From positions 1-36,050 of the forward strand of contig DAOUMU010000486.1 in NCBI GenBank assembly GCA_034409055.1: a stretch of 36,050 bases of DNA. The letters run 5' to 3'. How positions within the stretch are numbered: position 1 is the first letter of the stretch; each line of letters starts with the position of its first letter. This document shows positions 13,997-21,261 of this stretch, piece after piece. A program made the translations under genes and the position numbers. This DNA is from DAOUMU01 sp034409055. GTDB lineage: Bacteria > Chloroflexota > Anaerolineae > 4572-78 > J111. The notes below the pieces were generated by a model. It was not told the origin of the DNA. It made no database searches and saw only the letters and a program-made list of their open reading frames with translations.

Positions 13997-15087
13997 CTAC
14001 TCCAGCAGGTCCTCCCACCTGTCCTGTAACCTGGCCATGACCTGGGGCAGGGTGGTGTATTCCATCTCATCCATCGGCAGGCGGTGCGGCTCGAATGGGC
14101 CATGGTGACGCATCTGATCGGCGAGAAGATTACAGGACCGTCGGGCCTCGTCGAAGCCGGGATCATCGAACATATCCCGGGGACCAATCAGGCGACCCCA
14201 GGCCAGTTGGAAGCCCAGGGCGGTGACCCGGGGGGGACCATCGAAGCGGCTGGGCGTAGCATAGCCGAGTGGCACGGGCATCAATGGACCGTAATGGGAT
14301 CCCCGCATCCAACCTGGGGCATGCTGAAAGGCTCCAGGACCTCGCCCACGGCCGGGAACTGGCTCTGGCAGCGGACAACACATACGGGGTCGTCCTTACC
14401 TACGTATTGACCGGCAATGAGGGCCAGCCGCTGGGTGGAAGAGACTGAGGCGATCTCACCGCTCTTGGTGTAGACGGCTTTGATCGGATACCGTCCCGCC
14501 GCCCCGACAAAGACGTACAGGTCGTAAAGTTCTGCGGGGGTATCGAAGAAAATACGCTTGTTTTTCTTGACGTCGTGAACCTCAAAGCGAAAGCCAGCAT
14601 GTAAGCTGGGGGCGATGACCAGACCGGCGGTATTGAAGGGGTCGGTGAAAATCTTACATAAGGGTAGGTTCCAGGCTCCGGCCGAGGTTTTATCGGCCAT
14701 AAAGATAATGATCGTTTCGGCTTTGCGCTCTTCGAAGGTCATCTCGGCTACGCCGGGCCCCATTCCCTTGACGTTCCCGGAAAAAGCATCGACCAGGAGA
14801 TCTTGACCGGCCCCATACAGTTTAAGTTCTTTGGCTACCTCTGTACAGGCTTCGAAGACCTGCCATGCCAGGTGGTGAATACTTTCGTGATCCACCCCCT
14901 GGTGGTGGGTCATAATCAACTCCAGGTCGTCACCGCCTGCGGTGACGTGGAAATCCACGAGGGCTCCTTGCTCCTGGGCGGCTTTCAACCGCTGCTCTGC
15001 TTCCTCGATCAACGCCTGGTGCATGGCGGAATGCCCAACAAAGCCTCCTACATCGGCCTTGATAACACTAACTGTAATCTTATCCAT
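13997..15087 (-). pseudogene. fbp: Fructose-1,6-bisphosphate aldolase/phosphatase, frameshifted
   Basis: The bifunctional archaeal-type (class V) enzyme that condenses triose phosphates and dephosphorylates the product, a gluconeogenic enzyme. The first frame (15087 to about 14320) has VSVIKADVGGFVGHSAMH, VTAGGDDLELIMTHHQG, GAGQDLLVDAFSGNVKGMGPG, IIFMADKTSAGAWNLPL and LIAGQYVGKDDPV. The rest, PGWMRGSHYGPLMPV, TSRFDGPPRV-like and EMEYTTLPQVM, is in another frame (about 14318 to 13997). Compared with the family, three residues are missing at the join (FSMP then PGWMRG), so about 10 bases look deleted near 14315-14320. A sequencing error would more likely affect one base, but cannot be ruled out. 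The start at 15087 has AGGAGGG 5 bases upstream. Confidence 0.85.
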
Positions 15088-15185
15088 TTTTACCCTCCTA
15101 ATCAATACAAACAGCCCTAATCTTAATTAAATATTCCATGGGTGGACATTGTTCCACCCCCATTAAGCGGCTCCGTTTGGCGGTA

Positions 15186-15394
15186 GGCCGGGCATAGGGA
15201 TGCCCGGCCTACCCTCGGCGTACCGGTGAGCCGGGTATGGGGATGCCCGGCCTACCCTCGGTGTACCAGGACGTGTCGGGCATAGGGATGCCTGGCCTAC
15301 CCTCGATGTACCAGGATGTGCCGGGTATGGGGATGCCCGGTCTACCCTCGGTGTACCAGGACGTGCCGGGTATGGGGATGCCCGGCCTACCCAT
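15186..15394. repeat. Tandem array of about 45-bp palindromic units
   Basis: Five units begin near 15188, 15231, 15276, 15321 and 15366 (periods 43, 45, 45, 45). Each contains CCGGG(T/C)AT(G/A)GGGATGCC(C/T)GG, which folds into a hairpin, separated by CCTACCCTCGGTGTACCAGG-like linkers. It occupies most of the gap between the FBP aldolase/phosphatase and the cytidylate-kinase-like gene. Units are palindromic and linkers similar, unlike CRISPR, where spacers differ. Confidence 0.85.
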
Positions 15395-15427
15395 AGCCCG
15401 CTACCCATAGCCCGAACTCCTCATAGA

Positions 15428-16090
15428 TCAGGCAGAGGCCTCCTCTGGAGGTAAGTAACTAACCGCCTTGGTGATGAGTTGGGCGGCTGCTTCGATGCTC
15501 CAGCGGCCGGTGTTTATCATCAAATGGTAGAGTAGCGGGTCGGCCCAGTCAATGTTATAGAATCGCTTTAAGTAATCTGCTGCGGCCCGGTCATGTTTAA
15601 TGGCTACATCTTGGGCCCAGCCGAGGCTAAAGTTTTCTCGTTGGTGAAGGCGTAGCACTCGAGCGTCGAGGGGGGCCTGGATACGCACATGCAGCACGCC
15701 CGGCTTGTCTTTGAGAATGGCCTGCCCACCTCGTCCGACAATGACGATGTTACCGTACTTGTAGGCAGCCTGGATAGTGCCCTGGACCAAATTGATACTG
15801 TCGGCTTCGTCCAGTTTTTCCACGGCTCTGGTCACCGTCCCTGTCTCGTCTTTTTGCCAGGTTTCAATCTGAGCGACGACCCGTGGCCCGCGCCAGCGAT
15901 CCAGGAAGCCCCGTATTTCGTAGTTATCCTCCGAAAAATCTACCACCTCAGTGGGCGCTAGACCCATTTCGGAGGCTAGTTGGGCCATTAGTCTTTTGTC
16001 AAAGTAACGATATTCTAATAGCTCGCAGACTCGGGCGGCGACTTCGTCGCCCCCACTGCCATAATGCCGGGAAATGGTTATGACTGTCAT
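15428..16090 (-). CDS. Cytidylate-kinase-like protein
   Basis: A 220-residue P-loop protein of the cytidylate-kinase-like family. The N-terminus VITISRHYGSGGDEVAARV is the modified nucleotide-binding loop of this group. YFDKRLM, IVIVGRGGQAILKD and LHVRIQAPLDARVLRL (lid/NMP-kinase core) follow, as in cytidylate kinase. Fused or stand-alone members are often next to signalling domains, and their substrate is uncertain. It starts 23 bases after a stand-alone cNMP-binding protein, in one operon, so nucleotide signalling is a plausible theme (inference). An AAAGGAGA ribosome-binding site precedes the ATG at 16090. Confidence 0.85.
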   Translation of the reverse strand: MTVITISRHYGSGGDEVAARVCELLEYRYFDKRLMAQLASEMGLAPTEVVDFSEDNYEIRGFLDRWRGPRVVAQIETWQKDETGTVTRAVEKLDEADSINLVQGTIQAAYKYGNIVIVGRGGQAILKDKPGVLHVRIQAPLDARVLRLHQRENFSLGWAQDVAIKHDRAAADYLKRFYNIDWADPLLYHLMINTGRWSIEAAAQLITKAVSYLPPEEASA

Positions 16091-16113
16091 CGTAACTGTC
16101 TCCTTTCTTCAGC

Positions 16114-16638
16114 CTAATGTTTTAATTGGACCTTGTTGGCCGGATAGTTTTCATTTTTTGGGGTCATGCCAGAGGCCAGGGCTTTGGCTAACTGGAGGCG
16201 GGCGGTATGCACGCGGTCGGCAATAATAGCGGTCATCGCCCCCATCATGGCATATTCCAGTTTGTGATCTGCTCCGAATAAATCTTGTAGTCGGTTGGCA
16301 CTAATGACAATGGCATGGGTGGGTTTCAATACACGTGCTCTGGCCTGTTTAGGCCGGGAGGGAAACAGTGATGACCAACCGAAGAGTTGACCTGGTCCAA
16401 CGGTGAAGACAGTGACGGGGTCATAATCCGGTATTTCCATTTCGATAACCACTTCTCCCTCTTTAACCAAATAGATAGCATGGCCCACTTCCCCTTCGCG
16501 GTAAATGATCTGGCCCTCTGGAAATTGCTCCTCGGTGGCTATAGCGGCCAATTTCTTTAAGTGTGAAGTTTTTAGGTTATGCAGAGACTCCATAGATCGG
16601 AGCGTTGTCAGTATCATAAGCTCGATTTGAGTTGTCAT
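16114..16638 (-). CDS. Stand-alone cyclic-nucleotide-binding domain protein
   Basis: A 174-residue protein with the cNMP-binding fold of Crp/Fnr proteins: FPEGQIIYREGEVGHAIYLVKEGEVVIEM (two conserved Gly), then TVFTVGPGQLFGWSSLFPSRPKQARARVLKPTHAIVI with the phosphate-binding-cassette position, and a C-terminal dimer-type helix ending TARLQLAKAL. It then stops: there is no helix-turn-helix, so it cannot by itself be a transcription factor. ATG 16638 is preceded by GGAG 9 bases away; an upstream TTG at 16653 is less likely. It shares an operon with the cytidylate-kinase-like gene. Paired Crp/Fnr-type operator motifs lie far upstream at 16989-17024. Confidence 0.88.
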   Translation of the reverse strand: MTTQIELMILTTLRSMESLHNLKTSHLKKLAAIATEEQFPEGQIIYREGEVGHAIYLVKEGEVVIEMEIPDYDPVTVFTVGPGQLFGWSSLFPSRPKQARARVLKPTHAIVISANRLQDLFGADHKLEYAMMGAMTAIIADRVHTARLQLAKALASGMTPKNENYPANKVQLKH

Positions 16639-16988
16639 AGTTTGTGTCTCCAATCATTAGATTGCGGGTTGCGGATTGCGGCATAATTATCCAACCGGGA
16701 GGGGGATTGTGGTCGATAAGCGTTCCGGGGGAAGGGAAGGGTGAAGGTACTGTATTAAGCTGGAAGCGTGGCGGAAGGGTTTGAGGTATCAGTATCTCAG
16801 TAGCAGAGGTGGTACATAATCTGGTATTGTTTGACCAGTCGGGGGTGTAGGAGAGAATTTTTCAGGCAGTGTCGGTGGTAATCAGGAGATAAGTAGTATT
16901 AGAGGCAGCAGTAAAGCGTTCTAAAAAGATACAGATAAATATCTATTAACCCTATCTTTAGGGTATCTCTGTCCTTACATTTTTTAAA
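16639..16988. other. Non-coding stretch upstream of cNMP gene
   Basis: About 350 bases with no open frame of interest. The stretch is purine-rich on the + strand (many GGGAAGGG and GGTGAAGG runs) and has no clear hairpin. It would be a very long 5' untranslated region if transcription of the cNMP gene starts near the operator motifs at 16989-17024. Confidence 0.4.
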
Positions 16989-17024
16989 GTGACAAATGTC
17001 ATTTCTTTTTGTGATGAATGTCAC
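16989..17024. promoter_or_regulatory. Pair of Crp/Fnr-type operator motifs
   Basis: GTGACAAATGTCAT (16989-17002) and GTGATGAATGTCAC (17011-17024), centres 22 bases apart, i.e. on the same face of the helix. Both follow GTGA-N6-TCAC/T, the spacing recognised by Crp/Fnr-family dimers. The same motif recurs upstream of the hydrogenase core and of the DRTGG-led genes. Confidence 0.6.
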
Positions 17025-17040
17025 GGATTTTGCCATAATA

Positions 17041-17075
17041 AAAACAGGGACCAGTCTTAAACTGGTCCCTGTTTT
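17041..17075. terminator. Strong bidirectional terminator
   Basis: AAAACAGGGACCAGT (17041-17055), loop CTTAA, ACTGGTCCCTGTTTT (17061-17075): a 15-bp perfect dyad whose A/T ends give a T-tail in both directions. It probably ends the leftward GltD-containing transcript. Confidence 0.85.
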
Positions 17076-17092
17076 GGCTAGTGTTATACGGA

Positions 17093-17397
17093 CTATGCTT
17101 CTTCACCTGGTCGGCCGGGGCATGGCAGGCCATTCCAATCTATGGCGGCTGTCTTTAATAGTTGATATACCTCATCTTCAATGAGTTCTGGATCGTTCAA
17201 GCCCAATTCAGCCCAGCGAGCCATATGGTCCAGAAGACGGGCGGCGAATGCCTGAGCAAACGTTTGAAAGGCGCCCCGGCTGTCGGCTTCGATCAGACGG
17301 CCAGATGAGTACTGGCACAGGGGTCACCCTGACTGAGATAATCAGCCAAAGTACCGGCTTCATCTTTTATGTTGATGGTCATCGTATCAGAAAACAT
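17093..17397 (-). pseudogene. Small conserved-looking gene with single-base frameshift
   Basis: Read from ATG 17397 (AAAGGAAG upstream) the protein begins MFSDTMTINIKDEAGTLADY and continues LSQGDPC, then stops early. Moving one frame at a run of four C (17320-17323) restores CQYSSGRLIEADSRGAF, FAQAFAARLLDHMARWAELGL and IDWNGLPCPGRPGEEA to a stop at 17093, a sensible protein of about 101 residues. One missing C in the homopolymer explains it, either a sequencing error or a real mutation. I do not recognise the family. It lies 35 bases after the GltD-like gene and ends just before the strong terminator, so it is the last gene of that unit. Confidence 0.7.
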
Positions 17398-17432
17398 GAT
17401 TGAGTGCTTCCTTTCTAAACCTTAAGCAGATT

Positions 17433-18896
17433 TTACTTCCGTTTTCGAGGTGGTGGTGGCTCGGCCAGTTTAATGGGTGTACCATTCAGGTAGGTCTGAA
17501 TACTTTCGGCGGCCCGGTGGGCTTCAGCAATAGCGGTGATGACCAGGTCTGGACCGTGGACGTTGTCGCCGGCGGCGAATACACCTTCGCGGGTAGTGGC
17601 CCCTGTTTCGTTGGTTACAATCAGGCCCCATTTATGGGTGGCCAACTTTTCTGTCTTCTTGCCCAGGAAGGGATCAGGCCAATAGCCCACAGCCAGGATG
17701 ACTGTGTCTATTTCCTGAATGAACTCGGAGCCTTCGATGGGGACCGGACGACGACGCCCCGAAGAGTCAGGTTCGCCCAGTTCCATTTTGATGACCTGCA
17801 TAGCTTTGATCTGTCCATTCTCGTCGCCGATGTACTCGACCGGAGCCTGTAAATATTCGATTTTTACGCCTTCTTCCAGACAGATGCCCCGTTCGACCTT
17901 GTTGCCGGGCATTTCGGCTTCGGTGCGGCGGTAGACGATGGTCACCTCCTCGGCGCCCAGGCGGATGGAAGTGCGGGCACAGTCCACGGCGGTATCACCG
18001 CCGCCAATGACGGCTACCCGCCGGCCGACGGTGGCTTTTTCCCGCCGGTCGGGTGGCAGCATCTCGGGCGGTACATTGGCCCGAATCAAAAAATCGGTTG
18101 ACTTGTAAACACCTTTCAGATCCTCACCGGGAATGTCCATCGAGGCTTCGACGTTGGCCCCGGTTCCCAGAAATACAGCGTTATATTCCTGGAGTAAATC
18201 GTCAACCGTGATTTTCTCGCCAATGCGGGTATTGGTAATAAAGCGTACACCGGCGGCTTCAAGGTCTCGAATCTTATTTAAGACCACGTTTTTATTGAGT
18301 TTGAAGCTGGGAATCCCATAGATCAGGACGCCGCCTGGTACCGGCCAGGCCTCGTAAATCGTTACCTCGTGTCCCTGCTTGATCAGATCTTCGGCCACGG
18401 TGATACCGGCCGGCCCCGAACCGACCACGGCTATCCTTTTACCGGTCTTTTCTTCGGGAATCTCGATGGCCAGCACCCCCTCCCGCCGGGCCACGTTGGC
18501 CACAAAAGCTTCGAGCTTGCCGATAGAGGCTGAACCGTAATATTTGCCCAAGACGCAACCTTGCTGGCAGAGGTTGGGACAGACTCGACCGCAAACTTCG
18601 GGTAACGGGCTGGTTCTGGCAAAGACTTTAGCGGCCCCGACAAAATCTCCTTGACTGATAAGCCATAGGGCCTCGGGGATATCGTTGCCGGCCGGACAGT
18701 TGAGGGTACAGGCCTGGGGATCGGGACATTGAACGCAGCGGGAGGCTTCGGCCCTGGCCGTCTCCTGGTCAAAACCGAGTATGACTTCGTCAAAATCTAA
18801 AATGCGTTCTTCTTTAGGCCGTTTATCATATTCAACCGGAATCCGGCGCGCCCGTGTCTTACGGTTTATGTCTCGAAAAGCAGTGTCAGAGCTCAT
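17433..18896 (-). CDS. gltD: GltD-like NAD(P)H-dependent FAD/Fe-S oxidoreductase
   Basis: A 487-residue flavoprotein like the small subunit of glutamate synthase, also the fold of NfnB and of sulfide dehydrogenase SudA. The N-terminal domain has two cysteine sets for [4Fe-4S] clusters: Cys54/57/63/67 (CVQCPDPQACTLNCPAG) and Cys102/106/110/114 (VCGRVCPNLCQQGC). The FAD motif is VVGSGPAG (157-164) and the NAD(P)H motif VIGGGDTAVD (296-305); AAGDN near the C-terminus closes the FAD site. No large glutamate synthase subunit (gltB) is beside it. Next to a formate channel and hydrogenase genes it could move electrons between NADPH and ferredoxin or the hydrogenase complex (inference). AGGAGG precedes the ATG at 18896. 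Confidence 0.92.
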   Translation of the reverse strand: MSSDTAFRDINRKTRARRIPVEYDKRPKEERILDFDEVILGFDQETARAEASRCVQCPDPQACTLNCPAGNDIPEALWLISQGDFVGAAKVFARTSPLPEVCGRVCPNLCQQGCVLGKYYGSASIGKLEAFVANVARREGVLAIEIPEEKTGKRIAVVGSGPAGITVAEDLIKQGHEVTIYEAWPVPGGVLIYGIPSFKLNKNVVLNKIRDLEAAGVRFITNTRIGEKITVDDLLQEYNAVFLGTGANVEASMDIPGEDLKGVYKSTDFLIRANVPPEMLPPDRREKATVGRRVAVIGGGDTAVDCARTSIRLGAEEVTIVYRRTEAEMPGNKVERGICLEEGVKIEYLQAPVEYIGDENGQIKAMQVIKMELGEPDSSGRRRPVPIEGSEFIQEIDTVILAVGYWPDPFLGKKTEKLATHKWGLIVTNETGATTREGVFAAGDNVHGPDLVITAIAEAHRAAESIQTYLNGTPIKLAEPPPPRKRK

Positions 18897-18950
18897 AATA
18901 AATCCTCCTGGTTTTACTTGCTACCTGCCAATCTATGTCTTATGTCCAAA

Positions 18951-19826
18951 CTAGGTCATCCCTTTACGAATATAAATGAACCAATAGACTAGGCCGACCA
19001 TGACCGAACCACCGATAATGTTACCAATGGTGACCGGCAACAGATTGGCGATAAAAAAGTTTCCCCAGGTCAGATTGGCGTAATCGGCGGCAGTTTTGCC
19101 AATGACGTCCCAAAAGCCGGCCGGCGCGCCAGCTTTGATCAGCAGCCCCATGGGGATGAAGTACATGTTGGCAACACTGTGCTCAAACCCGGCGGCCACA
19201 AAAGCGGTAATTGGAAAGATGATAGACAGGATTTTATCGGTGGTCGTCCGGGCGCTGAAACAAAGCCAGACTGCCAGGCAAACCAAGGCATTACACATGA
19301 TGCCCAGGGCAATGGCCTGGACGAAATCCAGGCTGCATTTGCCATTGGCAATGTTTAAGATGTTGAGCCCGATAGCCCCACCACCAAAGGTATATTGCTT
19401 GGTGAGAAACATCAATATGGCTGTCGCAATTGAGCCAAAAAAGTTGCCAATATAGACGATCAGCCAATTTCTCAAGACTTGTATCGTGGAGATGCGGTGA
19501 TTGGCCCAGGCCATTACGATCAAATTGTTGCCGGTAAACAGTTCCGCTCCGGCTACAATGACCAGAATAAGGCCCAGGCAAAAGACCAGACCACCCAGCA
19601 ACTTGGTCACACCGAACGTGAGTTGACCAGTGGCGCCTGTGGTAACGGTCGTGGCAAAAATAGCTCCGAGAGCAATGAAGGCACCAGCCAATATGGCCAG
19701 GGCGAAGGTGTTACGCGGCCCCATAGTGGCTTTTTTGACACCTACGCCTTCTGCCTTAGCGGCCATTTCCGGAGGGATGAAGGCATCTACACTGAATACA
19801 GGCGTATTTGCAGGTATGTTTGTCAT
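18951..19826 (-). CDS. focA: Formate/nitrite transporter (FNT) family channel
   Basis: A 291-residue membrane protein with six hydrophobic helices, the FocA/NirC fold that forms pentamers. The signatures are AGAELFTGNNLIVMAW (about 92-107) and the central-pore His216 in GFEHSVANMYFIPMG. It has a long N-terminal segment before the first helix. FNT members carry formate, nitrite or hydrosulfide. Hydrogenase and NAD-linked neighbours favour formate, but no formate dehydrogenase or pyruvate formate-lyase gene is present in the window. AAGGACA lies 8 bases before the ATG. A MITE at 19859 separates it from the upstream CBS gene. Confidence 0.93.
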   Translation of the reverse strand: MTNIPANTPVFSVDAFIPPEMAAKAEGVGVKKATMGPRNTFALAILAGAFIALGAIFATTVTTGATGQLTFGVTKLLGGLVFCLGLILVIVAGAELFTGNNLIVMAWANHRISTIQVLRNWLIVYIGNFFGSIATAILMFLTKQYTFGGGAIGLNILNIANGKCSLDFVQAIALGIMCNALVCLAVWLCFSARTTTDKILSIIFPITAFVAAGFEHSVANMYFIPMGLLIKAGAPAGFWDVIGKTAADYANLTWGNFFIANLLPVTIGNIIGGSVMVGLVYWFIYIRKGMT

Positions 19827-19858
19827 CAGTCGTGTCCTTTTTATTCGTATGGCGTTTC

Positions 19859-20010
19859 GTAACTACCTGCCCTCATGTCATTCCGAGGAGCTCAGTACCC
19901 AAAGGGCATAAACGACGGAGGAATCTCCGAAACTTTGGCCCAAAAGAGGTCTACTTTACCAAAACCTTGGGGATTCTTCACCTGTTCAGAATGACATGGT
20001 AGGTAGTTAC
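19859..20010. mobile_element. IS66-type MITE, copy 3, with 8-bp target duplication
   Basis: A 152-bp element with GTAACTACCT (19859-19868) and AGGTAGTTAC (20001-20010) ends, flanked by the perfect direct repeat GGCGTTTC (19851-19858 and 20011-20018). The interior matches copies at 11717 and 5393 (for example ACTTTGGCCCAAAAGAGGTC). It lies 32 bases upstream of the FNT start codon, between it and the CBS gene. Confidence 0.92.
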
Positions 20011-20032
20011 GGCGTTTCGAGGCAAACCCGCA

Positions 20033-20077
20033 CCCTTCGATACGCGCTCCACTGCGTTCCGCGCTACTCAGGATGCT
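20033..20077. repeat. Dispersed 45-bp repeat D, copy 1
   Basis: CCCTTCGATACGCGCTCCA followed by CTGCGTTCCGCGCTACTCAGGATGC. Two further tandem copies lie at 21161-21252. It is non-coding, next to the end of the CBS gene. Confidence 0.7.
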
Positions 20078-20123
20078 AGAGCTCATCGGGCCGGGGTGGT
20101 GGCCAGTGTCGGTTTTGCCAGTC

Positions 20124-20570
20124 CTATTGAGCGTATCCACTGCCCTCGATGTAATTTTGAAGATCTCGGATGAAGGTTTTTTGTTCGGCGATGATCTCTT
20201 TGAGCACGTCGCCGATGGAGATGATGCCAATCAGCTCGTCTCCGTCGAGGACTGGTAGATGCCGGACGCGCTTATTCGTCATCAGGTTCATACATTGGCC
20301 CATAGTTTGTTCGGGGTGTACGGAGATTACCTCTGCGGTCATGATCTCTCTGACTGGTGTACCCAGGGATGATCTTCCTTTCAGGATGACCTTTCTGGCG
20401 TAGTCTCGTTCGGAGATAATGCCAACCAGTTTGCCTTCTTCAACGACCGGTAATGCGCCTATCTCTTTGTCACCCAAAAACTTGAGGGCATCATAAACTG
20501 AAGTATCGGGAGAGATGGTCCAAATCTCATCAGACCCTTTATCTCGCAAAACTTGTTTGACCGTTGTCAT
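20124..20570 (-). CDS. CBS-pair protein
   Basis: A 148-residue protein built only of two CBS motifs: IWTISPDTSVYDALKFLGDKEIGALPVVEEGKLVGIISERDYARK, then VREIMTAEVISVHPEQTMGQCMNLM with VRHLPVLDGDELIGIISIGDVLKE. This is the common inosine-5'-monophosphate-dehydrogenase-like stand-alone type that binds AMP, ATP, NAD or S-adenosyl ligands. ATG 20570 is chosen because AGGAGG lies 7 bases upstream; a longer frame exists to 20597. It follows the hydrogenase maturation protease gene by 74 bases and may sense the energy state for the hydrogenase unit (inference). Confidence 0.9.
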   Translation of the reverse strand: MTTVKQVLRDKGSDEIWTISPDTSVYDALKFLGDKEIGALPVVEEGKLVGIISERDYARKVILKGRSSLGTPVREIMTAEVISVHPEQTMGQCMNLMTNKRVRHLPVLDGDELIGIISIGDVLKEIIAEQKTFIRDLQNYIEGSGYAQ

Positions 20571-20644
20571 TTTAACTCCTCCTGAAGTGTCTGCCATAGG
20601 CGATTTCGCTAAAGTAAAAGTATTTCTATATTTCCCTTTTTTAT

Positions 20645-21145
20645 TTAAGCCACGGTCCTGTCTATTTGATCGAGCCAGTTGATAATACGTTCCACTGCGG
20701 CGTCGGCCAGCACGGTTGTTTGGCCGGATAACTCGGTTCGGTAACCAAATTGATAACCTCGCACCGAAACCATTAACCCTTGCGGAGTCTGGCCATACAA
20801 TGTCTTGGCCAGGGCCAAACAGCTTTCAGGGGTCAGGTGATGCGTGAATGGAGACATCTGGTATTCCGGTTCAATCGGGGCCAGGCGCACCTCTTCTGAA
20901 TAAGCACCGGTATGGGCATCAACAAAACAAACAAAGTCAAATTGAGCCAATGGCTCGGCCATTTCAGGTGTTAAGTGTAAGACAAAGACCAGGTGGGGGT
21001 GATGAGTAAGTTGGTCGAATTCAGCCCCGTCCAAAATGGAGATGGGATGATTATAATGTGTTGCCAGTTTTTGTAAAATGTGCCAGGCAACGCCGTCGTC
21101 TTCTCGGTTGGGGTTGCCATAGCCGATGACTAATGTGCTTGGCAT
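20645..21145 (-). CDS. hoxW: [NiFe]-hydrogenase maturation protease
   Basis: A 166-residue endopeptidase of the HybD/HycI/HoxW family that removes the C-terminal extension of the hydrogenase large subunit after nickel insertion. The N-terminal motif is VIGYGNPNREDDGVAW with the nickel-binding acidic residue in REDDG (15-18). The second ligand is Asp76 in FVDAH, and the third a His in FTHHLTPE (100-107). Its substrate is surely HoxH, encoded directly upstream. HoxH carries the expected tail after DPCLSCSTH. Copies of repeat D fill the 116-base gap between the two genes, and the start has no clear Shine-Dalgarno. Confidence 0.92.
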   Translation of the reverse strand: MPSTLVIGYGNPNREDDGVAWHILQKLATHYNHPISILDGAEFDQLTHHPHLVFVLHLTPEMAEPLAQFDFVCFVDAHTGAYSEEVRLAPIEPEYQMSPFTHHLTPESCLALAKTLYGQTPQGLMVSVRGYQFGYRTELSGQTTVLADAAVERIINWLDQIDRTVA

Positions 21146-21160
21146 AGGGTCATCACATCA

Positions 21161-21252
21161 CCCTTCGATACGCGCTCCATTGCGTTCTGTGCTACTCAAG
21201 ATGCGCCCTTCGATACGCGCTCTACTGCATTTTGCGCTACTTAGGATGCTAG
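21161..21252. repeat. Repeat D, tandem copies 2 and 3
   Basis: CCCTTCGATACGCGCTC starts at 21161 and 21206, giving a 45-bp tandem period. The rest matches 20033-20077 with scattered changes. It sits between hoxH and the protease gene. Confidence 0.75.
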
Positions 21253-21261
21253 CCGCTTATC

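Noticed and set aside
15186..15394. Possible CRISPR array
   Set aside because: Units are about 45 bp with nearly identical linkers and palindromic cores; there are no unique spacers and no cas genes.
16114..16638. Crp/Fnr transcription factor controlling the nearby operators
   Set aside because: The protein ends after the dimer helix and has no helix-turn-helix.
19892..20230. Minus-strand open frame across the MITE
   Set aside because: It is made of MITE and repeat D sequence joined to the antisense of the CBS gene end.
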